A stretch of 64,000 bases of DNA, taken from an uncultured Eubacteriales bacterium (GTDB lineage: Bacteria; Bacillota; Clostridia; Oscillospirales; Oscillospiraceae). Under the pieces are notes generated by a model. That model worked only from the letters and a program-made list of their open reading frames with translations. It searched no databases and had not been told where the DNA came from. Below, piece after piece: positions 27,787 to 35,521 of this stretch (position 1 is its first letter; the number at the start of each line of letters is the position of its first letter). A program made the position numbers and the translations under genes. The stretch is taken from contig ONPF01000001.1 of NCBI GenBank assembly GCA_900319635.1, forward strand, positions 54,832 through 118,831, given 5' to 3'.

Positions 27787-29781
27787 TCAGCCCAGGTATT
27801 CGTCGATCGCGGCGCGAACCTTTTTCTCCGCTTCGTCCACGCTGATGCCCGCAAACTGCACCGCAGCTGCACTGCGATTGCCGCCGCCGCCCAGCTTTTC
27901 CATCAAGATCTGTACGTTCAGCTCTCCGATGGAACGGGCGGAGGCATAGATCTTGCCGTTTCCGTCCGGTGCCAGGACAATCGAAGCGTCCACGCCGGAG
28001 ATATTCAGCAGCTCATCCGCGGCCTGGGCCACCACGATGCGCTTCTGCGGCGCATAGGGTGCGGCCATGGCCACGTTCCGATACAGTACCGCGCTCTGCA
28101 AGATGGTGTAGCGTGCAATGGTATCCTCCATATCCGTCTGGAACAGCTTTTTAACCTCCGTCGTGTCGGCGCCCGCCCGGCGTAACCAGGCCGCCGCATC
28201 AAAGGTGCGCTCTCCGGTGCGCAGCGAGAAGCTCTTGGTGTCCAGCACGATACCGGCCAGCAGGGCCTCCGCCTCGCAGCGGGTGATCTGCGTCTGATCC
28301 GCGACCTCCTGCAGGATTTCCGTCAGCAGTTCGCAGGTGGATGAGGCATAGGGTTCAATAAAGCCCAGCGCGGCGTTTTGGATATAGGTCGCGGCAACGC
28401 GGTGATGGTCAATGACCGCAACCCGGTTGCAGGCGGAAAGCAGATCCGCATCCTCGACCTGTTCGGGCCGGTTGGTATCCACGACGACGAGAAGGGTCTT
28501 CCCGTCGGCGGTAAGCATGGCCTCCTGTGTAGTAAGGAAAGCGTCCCTGTATTCCTTCTCCCCCCGGAGACGCAAAAGCAAGGATTTGGAGGCGTTGTGC
28601 TCCTGGTCGATAACGATATAGGCCTTGACGCCGCAGGCTCTCGCCATGCAGCAGACGCCAACCGCAGCGCCCACCGCGTCCAGATCCGCAAACCGGTGTC
28701 CCATGACGAAGACCTTGGAGGAATCCCGCATCAGCTCGGCCAGAGTGTTGGCCATGACGCGGGACTTGACCTTGGTGCGCTTCTCCACTTCCAGTCCCCG
28801 GCCGCCGAAGAACTCAAAGCTCAGCCGGTTCTTGATAACCGTCTGGTCGCCGCCCCGGGTCAGGGCAAGCTCAACCGCCATGTCCGCAAACTGCAGCGCT
28901 TCGCCAAGGCTGTTGGCCTCCTCTCCGAAGCCGATGGAGACCGTGGCGTCCACCCCGTTGGAGCTCTCCACCTGGTGGATCTGCTCGGTGATACTGAATT
29001 TATCCTCCCGCATGGAATCGACATTCCGCTTTTCAAAGAAAACCAGGTAGCGATCCCGGTCATAGCGGCGCAAGATTCCATGGTAGTTGTCGCACCACTG
29101 GTGCAGCTTATCCTCCACCTCGTCACGCAGATCGTTGCGTGCTCGCTCGGGCAGATTCTTGTAGAGCTCATCCAGATTGTCGATGACCACAATGCCGGGC
29201 ACGGGCCGGGAGCCTTCATACTCCAGGCGGATATCCTCATACTCGGTGATATCCACCCAGTAAGTCACGCCCAAAAAGGCACTCTCCGCCTCTGACTTAT
29301 CGGAGCGAACCAGGTTCCCGTGAACCTGGTACTTTCTGCCTCCCAGCACGATGATCTCGGGATACCGCTTCTTCCCCTCGGTCAGCCATTTGCCGGAAAA
29401 GGCGGGGACAAGATCGGTGATCCGGGCGTCGATCCGCTTTTTGGACACCCCGCACATGGTAAAGAACATATCGTTGCCCCAGACGATGCTGGCGTCATCC
29501 AGCCGGAAAACCGCTATGGGAAGCGGAAAATGGAGAAGCGTATTGTTTTTGGCGTTTTCCGTGTCATAGGTCACAGACTCGATAAACGCGGTCAGCTGTT
29601 TTTCCCGAACTCTGCGGGCGATCAGGGCATAGACCAGGAGAACCAGGATCACGCCGCCCTCCGCCGCCGCCAGCAGATATTCCTTGAAATACAGCGCGCC
29701 AAGGGCAAACAGGATCATGAAAAAGAGATAGATTTGTAAGCCGGGCTCCGACAGCCGCCGAAAGTTCTTGTTGCTTTTCAA
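27787..29781 (-). CDS. gdpP: GdpP-type cyclic-di-AMP phosphodiesterase
   Basis: A ~664-residue membrane phosphodiesterase that hydrolyses c-di-AMP to pApA. Two membrane helices (~15-55) are followed by a PAS-like domain, a degenerate GGDEF domain (~175-300), and DHH/DHHA1 domains: HRFADLDAVGAAVG near 350 and VIDHHRVA near 430 supply metal ligands. I prefer the TTG start at 29781, because AGGAGGTG ends 6 nt before it. The GTG at 29790 lies inside that ribosome site. A near-consensus promoter is at 29831-29859. c-di-AMP control affects potassium and cell-wall homeostasis. Confidence 0.94.
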   Translation of the reverse strand: MKSNKNFRRLSEPGLQIYLFFMILFALGALYFKEYLLAAAEGGVILVLLVYALIARRVREKQLTAFIESVTYDTENAKNNTLLHFPLPIAVFRLDDASIVWGNDMFFTMCGVSKKRIDARITDLVPAFSGKWLTEGKKRYPEIIVLGGRKYQVHGNLVRSDKSEAESAFLGVTYWVDITEYEDIRLEYEGSRPVPGIVVIDNLDELYKNLPERARNDLRDEVEDKLHQWCDNYHGILRRYDRDRYLVFFEKRNVDSMREDKFSITEQIHQVESSNGVDATVSIGFGEEANSLGEALQFADMAVELALTRGGDQTVIKNRLSFEFFGGRGLEVEKRTKVKSRVMANTLAELMRDSSKVFVMGHRFADLDAVGAAVGVCCMARACGVKAYIVIDQEHNASKSLLLRLRGEKEYRDAFLTTQEAMLTADGKTLLVVVDTNRPEQVEDADLLSACNRVAVIDHHRVAATYIQNAALGFIEPYASSTCELLTEILQEVADQTQITRCEAEALLAGIVLDTKSFSLRTGERTFDAAAWLRRAGADTTEVKKLFQTDMEDTIARYTILQSAVLYRNVAMAAPYAPQKRIVVAQAADELLNISGVDASIVLAPDGNGKIYASARSIGELNVQILMEKLGGGGNRSAAAVQFAGISVDEAEKKVRAAIDEYLG

Positions 29782-29830
29782 GCGCCGCACCTCCTATACT
29801 CCAAGATTACACCCATTTAACCATTGAGAT

Positions 29831-29859
29831 ATTATACCAAAACAAATCACGCATTACAA
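29831..29859 (-). promoter_or_regulatory. Sigma-A promoter of the gdpP operon
   Basis: Minus strand TTGTAA (29854-29859), 17 bp, TATAAT (29831-29836); start near 29824. Confidence 0.75.
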
Positions 29860-29926
29860 CTGATAATTTTCTCAAAGTGGGGAATGCTGGCATCAAAAGA
29901 TGAAAAACGATCCGTGGAGGTGGCTT

Positions 29927-30949
29927 GTGAAAGCAATCCTGCTGGCTGGTGGAGAAGGGACAAGGCTCAAGGCGGTTACGGGCGATCTGCCAAAGCCCAT
30001 GGTTCCGCTGCTGGGACGTCCCCTGATGGAGCATATTTTGCGGCTTCTGCAAAGGAACGGTTTTACCCAGGTCTGTGCGGCGCTGAAATATCGCCCGGAG
30101 GACATCCGCTCTGTCTTCGGCGATGGCAGCGCTCTCGGTCTCTCACTGGAATATAGGGTGGAGACAGCGAATCTCGGCACGGCGGGCGCAGTAAAAAACT
30201 GCTCCGATTTCATCGGTGATGAGGACGTGCTTGTCATTTCGGGGGACGCAGCCTGCGACCTGGATCTGCGTGAGCTCTTTGAGCGTCACCGGGCACGCGG
30301 CGCCATTGCGACCCTGGCGTTGCATCGGGACAGCGCACCCCTGCGCTACGGACTCACGGTAACGGATGCAAGCGGCGCGATCCGCGCCTTTGTGGAGAAG
30401 CCCTGCTGGGGACAGGTGGTATCCGATCTGGTCAACACCGGCATTTACGTCTTATCTCCTCGTGCGCTGCAGCGGATCCCGGCAGAGAAGTCCTTCGATT
30501 TCGGCCGGGATCTCTTTCCCCTGCTGATTCAGCAAAAAGAATTGGTGCTGGGCGTTCCGCTGGAGGGCTATTGGTGCGATGTTGGGACGCCGCTGTCCTA
30601 CTATCAGTGCTGTGTGGACGCGCTGGAGGGGCGTCTTCAGCTGGAGCCGGGAGACGCCTTTCAGCGCAAGCCTCCCGAGACAGCGGCGGAACCGGAGCCG
30701 GAGAGCTTTATCCTGGAGCTCCCCTGCCGGGATCGCGCCGCGCTGATGGGGCGGCTCTCTCAATGGATGCTGGAAATGGACGCCGATTACTCCGACGGCA
30801 TCTGTCTGCACAAGCCAAACTTTGAGCTTCAAATCGCAGCTCTGGATACCCGCAGCGCCCTACGCATCGCCGTTAACGCGGAGGACACAGAGTTTGCCCG
30901 CCGCCTGGCCTTCTCCGCCAAGGAGCTGGCGGAGGCATTGGAAAAGTGA
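29927..30949 (+). CDS. Sugar-1-phosphate nucleotidyltransferase with a phosphomannomutase-like C-terminal remnant
   Basis: A 340-residue protein. The N-terminal ~230 residues are a nucleotidyltransferase (MKAILLAGGEGTRL, LPKPMVPLLGRPLMEH, VISGDAACDLDL, GYWCDVGTPLSYYQ), of the mannose-1-phosphate guanylyltransferase or glucose-1-phosphate thymidylyltransferase type. The last ~85 residues (DADYSDGICL, RSALRIAVNAED) resemble domain IV of phosphomannomutase/phosphoglucomutase, but the mutase domains with the phosphoserine loop are absent. I chose the GTG at 29927 because GGAGG lies 6 nt upstream; the ATG at 29900 has no ribosome site. The sugar is unknown. Genes downstream are not sugar-nucleotide genes. 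Confidence 0.85.
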   Translation: MKAILLAGGEGTRLKAVTGDLPKPMVPLLGRPLMEHILRLLQRNGFTQVCAALKYRPEDIRSVFGDGSALGLSLEYRVETANLGTAGAVKNCSDFIGDEDVLVISGDAACDLDLRELFERHRARGAIATLALHRDSAPLRYGLTVTDASGAIRAFVEKPCWGQVVSDLVNTGIYVLSPRALQRIPAEKSFDFGRDLFPLLIQQKELVLGVPLEGYWCDVGTPLSYYQCCVDALEGRLQLEPGDAFQRKPPETAAEPEPESFILELPCRDRAALMGRLSQWMLEMDADYSDGICLHKPNFELQIAALDTRSALRIAVNAEDTEFARRLAFSAKELAEALEK

Positions 30950-30962
30950 TATGCGATTCCGG

Positions 30963-30991
30963 TTGCAAAGCTCCCGCCTTGATAGTACAAT
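30963..30991 (+). promoter_or_regulatory. Promoter of the LUD-cupin-deacetylase genes
   Basis: TTGCAA (30963-30968), 17 bp, TACAAT (30986-30991). The -10 box covers the ATG at 30990, which therefore cannot be the start of the next gene. Confidence 0.7.
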
Positions 30992-31022
30992 GAATGTATC
31001 ATCAAGCCGGGAGGGGTATCAA

Positions 31023-31613
31023 TTGAATGTTGAAAAAGCGATCCGCAATCTGCAGCTCCGAGGCTTTTCCGTTCGTCACTTTGCAACAGGCGGGGAGGCT
31101 GTCGCGTATCTGGCGGAGCAGATTCAAAATACCACAGTGGGCATAGGCGGCTGTAAAACGGCAGAGCAGCTTGGGCTCTATGAAAAGCTGAGCGAGCGCA
31201 ACACCGTATACTGGCACTGGCGCGTCCCAGGACAGGAGACCCTGATCAAAGCAAATGCCGCGCCGGTCTATATCTCAGGCGCCAACGCCATCAGCGAAGA
31301 CGGCGAGATCCTGAACATCGACGGGCGGGGCAACCGCCTGGCCGGGCAGGTCTTCGGCAACAAGAAGCTGTATATTGTGGCAGGCGTCAACAAGCTGTGT
31401 CCGGATTTTGAATCCGCCCTTCGCCGTGCGCGGAACGTGGCCGCGGTGGAAAACTGCAAGCGCTTTCCCGGAAAGCAGCCCTGTCAGCTTGACGGGAAAT
31501 GCCACGATTGCCGCAGTGCCGACCGGATTTGCCGGTCGCTGCTGGTGCTCTGGGCACCCATGATGGATATGGAAGCAGAGATCGTCCTCATCGACGAAGA
31601 ACTTGGAATGTGA
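31023..31613 (+). CDS. LUD-domain (LutC/DUF162-like) protein
   Basis: A ~196-residue lactate-utilisation-type protein (LUD domain). VGIGGCKTAEQLGLYEKL, SGANAISEDGEILNIDGRGN and the C-terminal cysteine cluster PCQLDGKCHDCRSADRIC typify the Clostridia single-domain family. I assign the TTG at 31023 as start because GGGAGGGG precedes it by 7 nt and the upstream ATG at 30990 lies in the promoter. LutA and LutB partners are not in the window, so a role in lactate oxidation is not supported. The cysteines suggest metal or Fe-S binding. The function is unknown. Confidence 0.85.
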   Translation: MNVEKAIRNLQLRGFSVRHFATGGEAVAYLAEQIQNTTVGIGGCKTAEQLGLYEKLSERNTVYWHWRVPGQETLIKANAAPVYISGANAISEDGEILNIDGRGNRLAGQVFGNKKLYIVAGVNKLCPDFESALRRARNVAAVENCKRFPGKQPCQLDGKCHDCRSADRICRSLLVLWAPMMDMEAEIVLIDEELGM

Positions 31614-31623
31614 GGGAAAAACA

Positions 31624-31971
31624 ATGATCAGAAGAAATGACGAGCGAATCCACGAGCGCAAAAAAATGTTCGGCGGCGAGGGGGAGGCCATCTTCCACCG
31701 CATTCTGAACGGGCCGGAGGAAATGTACGGCAAAGGCCGGGTCTTCTCTCACCTGGTACTGGAAAAAGGCTGCGAGATCGGCTGGCATGTCCACAACGGC
31801 GACGGCGAGACCTACTGCATTCTGAAGGGGCTGGGCCTTTACAACGACAATGGCATCCTGCGGGAAGTCGGCCCCGGCGACGTGACCGTTGTGGGCGACG
31901 GGGAGGGACACGCCCTCAAGTGTATCAGCGACGAGCCGCTGGAGGCCATCGCCCTGATCCTCTATACATAA
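31624..31971 (+). CDS. Single-domain cupin protein
   Basis: A 115-residue cupin. The motif-1 region reads GWHVHNGDGETYCILKG (two His and one Glu of the metal site), and motif 2 is GDVTVVGDGEGHALKCISDE (third His). GAGGG lies upstream of the ATG at 31624. It follows the LUD gene by 10 nt and is probably co-transcribed. Small cupins act as isomerases, dioxygenases or binding proteins; no specific substrate can be assigned. Confidence 0.88.
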   Translation: MIRRNDERIHERKKMFGGEGEAIFHRILNGPEEMYGKGRVFSHLVLEKGCEIGWHVHNGDGETYCILKGLGLYNDNGILREVGPGDVTVVGDGEGHALKCISDEPLEAIALILYT

Positions 31972-32004
31972 GCTCCTATCGGAGCAAAAAAGGAGGGCAG
32001 GAGA

Positions 32005-33075
32005 ATGGAAAAGGGACTGAATTGGCGATCCCTCCTTCTCCTGCTCTCTCTTTCTGCTCTTTTTGCTTTTCTCTCCCCCGATCAGGAGATCATGCTGCAC
32101 GCCTTCCTCACGACCCAGGAGGAATCAGAAGAGCCTTTCACAGCAGAGCACGAACTGGACGTTTATGTGGACGGAAAGCTGCTCTCCTCCCCCGGCCTCA
32201 GCGCAGAGGGCGAGGCAAAGCACTATGCGCCTGCGGCGGAGTTTCTGGATGCCCTGGACAAGGACTTCTGGGCGGGAGAAACGCTGCACTGCGCGACGGT
32301 CTTCTACGCCGGACGGGACTTTCTCTGTATCGAGGATTTTTGTGCCGCACAGGGGATTTCCCTCTATCGTGAGGCGGACGACAGTAAGCTCTGGTGCACG
32401 TCCGCCGCCGGAGACTGGAACGTACCCCAGGGCTATCGGGTGCCGGTGCTGATGTATCACGGCGTGGGGGATAATCTTCGCCCCGGCGCGGAACTGGTTG
32501 TCGCCGCGGAATCCCTGGATGCGCAGCTTGCGCTGCTGCGGGAACGGGGCTACACGCCCATCTGGTTTGAGGATCTCAAGCATGTGGATCAGATCGAAAA
32601 GCCCGTCCTGCTGACCTTCGACGACGGGTATCGGGACAATTACACCGAGCTCTTTCCACTCCTGCAGAAGTACCGGATGAAGGCGACGCTCTTTATCGTG
32701 AGCGGCTATCTGGACAGTCCCCATAACGTAAACCGGGAGCAGATCCTGGAAATGCAGGCTTCGGGGCTGGTCTCCATCCAATGCCACACCCAGTATCACC
32801 CGGATCTGGACACGTTGAGCGCAGATCTACAGGAAGAGGAGCTCTGCTGGAGCAAGGTAGAGCTTTTAAAGCTGACGAATAAAGAGCCCTATGTCGTCGC
32901 ATACCCCCGCGGGCGGCAGAACGAGGAGACGCTCACCATCTGCCGGAAGGACTATCGCTTCGGTGTCAAGATGGGCGGCCCGGCCTATGTCACCGGGGAC
33001 GACCCCCTGCTGATCCACCGCATCGGGATCTATCGCAGCACCACGCCGGAGGAATTTGCAGCGCGCTTTCCATGA
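32005..33075 (+). CDS. Polysaccharide deacetylase with N-terminal copper-amine-oxidase-like domain
   Basis: A 356-residue exported or membrane-anchored enzyme; a hydrophobic N-terminal segment (~8-24) leads into a small domain (~45-140) resembling the copper amine oxidase N-terminal fold. The NodB-type catalytic domain (~148-356) shows VPVLMYHGV, TFDDGYRDNY (catalytic and metal Asp), QCHTQYHPDL (metal His) and VAYPRGRQNEET. It probably removes acetyl groups from peptidoglycan or another surface glycan. It is 33 nt downstream of the cupin gene and ends before a strong terminator. Confidence 0.9.
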   Translation: MEKGLNWRSLLLLLSLSALFAFLSPDQEIMLHAFLTTQEESEEPFTAEHELDVYVDGKLLSSPGLSAEGEAKHYAPAAEFLDALDKDFWAGETLHCATVFYAGRDFLCIEDFCAAQGISLYREADDSKLWCTSAAGDWNVPQGYRVPVLMYHGVGDNLRPGAELVVAAESLDAQLALLRERGYTPIWFEDLKHVDQIEKPVLLTFDDGYRDNYTELFPLLQKYRMKATLFIVSGYLDSPHNVNREQILEMQASGLVSIQCHTQYHPDLDTLSADLQEEELCWSKVELLKLTNKEPYVVAYPRGRQNEETLTICRKDYRFGVKMGGPAYVTGDDPLLIHRIGIYRSTTPEEFAARFP

Positions 33076-33085
33076 TAACAGATAA

Positions 33086-33116
33086 ACCGGGCGGCCAATC
33101 GGCCGCCCGATGTTTT
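33086..33116. terminator. Intrinsic terminator between deacetylase and lipoprotein genes
   Basis: CGGGCGGCC-AATC-GGCCGCCCG hairpin followed by ATGTTTTACTGTTTT; serves the plus-strand gene and possibly the convergent minus-strand gene. Confidence 0.82.
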
Positions 33117-33126
33117 ACTGTTTTGA

Positions 33127-35505
33127 TCAGCCCTGCTCGCTGAGATACAGACTGACTCTTGACTGGATCACCTTCGCGGTATCCTCGGCGCTGCGGTCGC
33201 CGGCAAAAAAGACGGCGGCTTCAGCGTTCACGATCTCAAAAATCTCGGTAGTACTGCCGGGCAGGACTTCCGCAAGCTCCAGCAGAGCCAGGAAGCGATC
33301 CGCCTGTTCCCGGGTAAGCCCGTAGTATTCAAAGCTGATGCTTCCGCCGCTCTCGTCAGCCATCCCCATACCGCCGCGGGAGATGGGGATTCGCTGTCCA
33401 TTTTCGTCCAGAAGATACTTTCCGTCCTCATTTTGCATGTATTCGATGCGCATTGCGTCCTCCAGCTGACTCTGGAACACGTCACGGCGCAGCGGAATAC
33501 CGTATTGATTGGTCTGGTACTCTTCCTTCAGAAACATGCGCAGGAATTCCCAGCCGGCTTCTTTGTCGGAGCAGGAAGCGCTCATTCCTAAGCTGTTTCT
33601 CATCTGCAGGTAGCTGCCGCATCCGCTGCGGCAGGGAAAGCCGATATAGGTGCAGGCTCCGGCGAAATACTGGTCGCAGTAGCTCAGATCCTCCATGCTG
33701 CCGATGCTGCTCTCCATCAGCATTTGCTCGCCGGAGGCGATTCGCATCAGTTCTGAGCTATACGCGCCGTTCGGGTCCACTTCGGCGGGAAAGCGGGCGC
33801 AGAAACGAAGCAGCTCGCAGAAATCATCATTGTCAAAGTCGCAGCTGCCCTCCTGCCAGTTCACATAGTCGTTCATTCCCGCGAACATCATCTCCATCAG
33901 CACCTGATCCCGTGTGCTGTAGGGGCCCAGGATCGCGCAGCCCTCGGGCATGGTGTCGGCCGCCTCCTCCAGATCCCGGATCGTCCATCCCGGCTCGGTG
34001 CCGACCACATCCGGCGAGCCGAGCAGGGTATAAATCGAAAAGCCGGGCGCGATCTGGTACAGTTTTCCGTTCATCTCCATCGCTTTCAGAACACTGGGCA
34101 GAAAATCCTCTCTCTGCAAGACAGGGTCTCCATCCAGATAGGGGTACAGATCCTCCAGAAGTCCCTTGGCCGCAAGCTGCTCATAGGGCAGGCCGCGCAG
34201 CATCAGCAGATCCGGCATCTCTCCGCTCATGATCTGGACATTGAGTCGGTTCATCTCCCCTATGACCTCCGCATCCGAAACGCCGGACATGGCCTCAGAA
34301 TAATCCAGGATCTGGATGCGGACATCCGAGTGGCTGCGGTTGAAGCGGAGTACCAGCGGACTCACTTCATCCGGTGAAAAGGTCCCCAGCGTCAAAACCC
34401 GCTTTTCCTGCAAAGAGGAGCGCTCGGTTCTTTTGATCTCCACCCGGTCAAGCTCCTGCTGGTCTGCGCAGTAGCACAAAAAGCCGCCGTCCTCTTTTGC
34501 GCGTAGCCAAAGCAGTCCCTCCGCGCCAAGATCGCAGTCCAGCAGATTCAGGATCAGCTCCTCCCGTTTCTCCGGAATGCAATAGCCGTAGAGCTTCGTT
34601 CCGCTTGTAAAGTAGAAGTCATATTCGCCCGCTCCGGTGTAGCAGCGATCCGGCCAGTTTTGAAGGCTGAGACTCTCGCTGACCTCTCCCCTCTCCATGT
34701 CCAGGATCGCGATCCGAGATCCCCTGCTGTCTGTGCCGACGATCCCGACCCGTCCGTCCGGCAGCAGCAGCGCCTGACTTGCCCAGCCGTTCAGCTCGAT
34801 CTGCTGCAGCAGTGTGCCGTCGGCAGAGAAAACGAAGGTCGTTTCGTTCGACGGGACGATCAGTCGATCCCCGGAGTCCATGACGGCACTGCGCCAGTCA
34901 AGCCACACGCTGTCCGACCCTCCTTCCCACTCCAGCGGATCAGAGGAGAGAACTGCGCCGTTCTCGTCCAGGAAGGTGACTTTGCAGATGTCGGCCATCT
35001 GATAGTAATCGTAATAGGAGGGGTCGTTTTCCATCATTCCCTCCGGCCCGTCCCACCAGGATTCGTAATACCGCTCCACAAGTGCGAGCCGTCCGTCCTC
35101 CCGGGGGAACAGGATCTCGATATTCGCGCTGCATGAATAATTCTTGCGCTCCTCCTGTTTTGCGGAGGCTTCCAGTACATAATCCAGCGGACGCAGCTCT
35201 CCGTTCAAGCCCACGAAATACAGCTTCTGCCCAAAGCTATCATACTGCCCCACATATTCCGGCGTCTCGCCCTCGGGGATCTCCCCCACGGCGAGCTGCT
35301 CTTCGCTTGCGGCATAGAAGCCGTCCTCCGTGAAGCAGACGGGCTGCAGATCCCGATCCTTGTTCAGCGGGATCTTGTGAAAATCCGCGGCATAGACCAG
35401 CTCGGTTTCCGCTGTGCTCTCCTGCTCCTCCGTGCCGCAGCCGGTCAGGAGGCAAAGCGCAAGGCATATCAGGAAAAGAACCGGCAGGAGCTTCATTTTG
35501 TTCAT
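33127..35505 (-). CDS. Propeller-like/solute-binding fusion lipoprotein (paralogue 1)
   Basis: A 792-residue lipoprotein: signal peptide with lipobox LLTGC (Cys23). Residues ~40-365 are beta-rich repeats resembling a propeller (ENGAVLSSDP, FSADGTLLQQ, LLPDGRVGIVG). Residues ~370-792 form an extracellular solute-binding domain (LTLGTFSPDEVSPLVLRFNR, PDLLMLRGLPYEQLAAKGLL, CSDKEAGWEFLRMF). The ATG at 35505 has AAAGGAG 8 nt upstream. It is the third gene of an RR-HK-lipoprotein operon, 16 nt after the kinase, with no permease nearby. It is clearly paralogous to the protein at 51559-54018. A role as ligand co-receptor for the kinase is inferred. Confidence 0.85.
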   Translation of the reverse strand: MNKMKLLPVLFLICLALCLLTGCGTEEQESTAETELVYAADFHKIPLNKDRDLQPVCFTEDGFYAASEEQLAVGEIPEGETPEYVGQYDSFGQKLYFVGLNGELRPLDYVLEASAKQEERKNYSCSANIEILFPREDGRLALVERYYESWWDGPEGMMENDPSYYDYYQMADICKVTFLDENGAVLSSDPLEWEGGSDSVWLDWRSAVMDSGDRLIVPSNETTFVFSADGTLLQQIELNGWASQALLLPDGRVGIVGTDSRGSRIAILDMERGEVSESLSLQNWPDRCYTGAGEYDFYFTSGTKLYGYCIPEKREELILNLLDCDLGAEGLLWLRAKEDGGFLCYCADQQELDRVEIKRTERSSLQEKRVLTLGTFSPDEVSPLVLRFNRSHSDVRIQILDYSEAMSGVSDAEVIGEMNRLNVQIMSGEMPDLLMLRGLPYEQLAAKGLLEDLYPYLDGDPVLQREDFLPSVLKAMEMNGKLYQIAPGFSIYTLLGSPDVVGTEPGWTIRDLEEAADTMPEGCAILGPYSTRDQVLMEMMFAGMNDYVNWQEGSCDFDNDDFCELLRFCARFPAEVDPNGAYSSELMRIASGEQMLMESSIGSMEDLSYCDQYFAGACTYIGFPCRSGCGSYLQMRNSLGMSASCSDKEAGWEFLRMFLKEEYQTNQYGIPLRRDVFQSQLEDAMRIEYMQNEDGKYLLDENGQRIPISRGGMGMADESGGSISFEYYGLTREQADRFLALLELAEVLPGSTTEIFEIVNAEAAVFFAGDRSAEDTAKVIQSRVSLYLSEQG

Positions 35506-35521
35506 GTTTTTCTCTCCTTTC

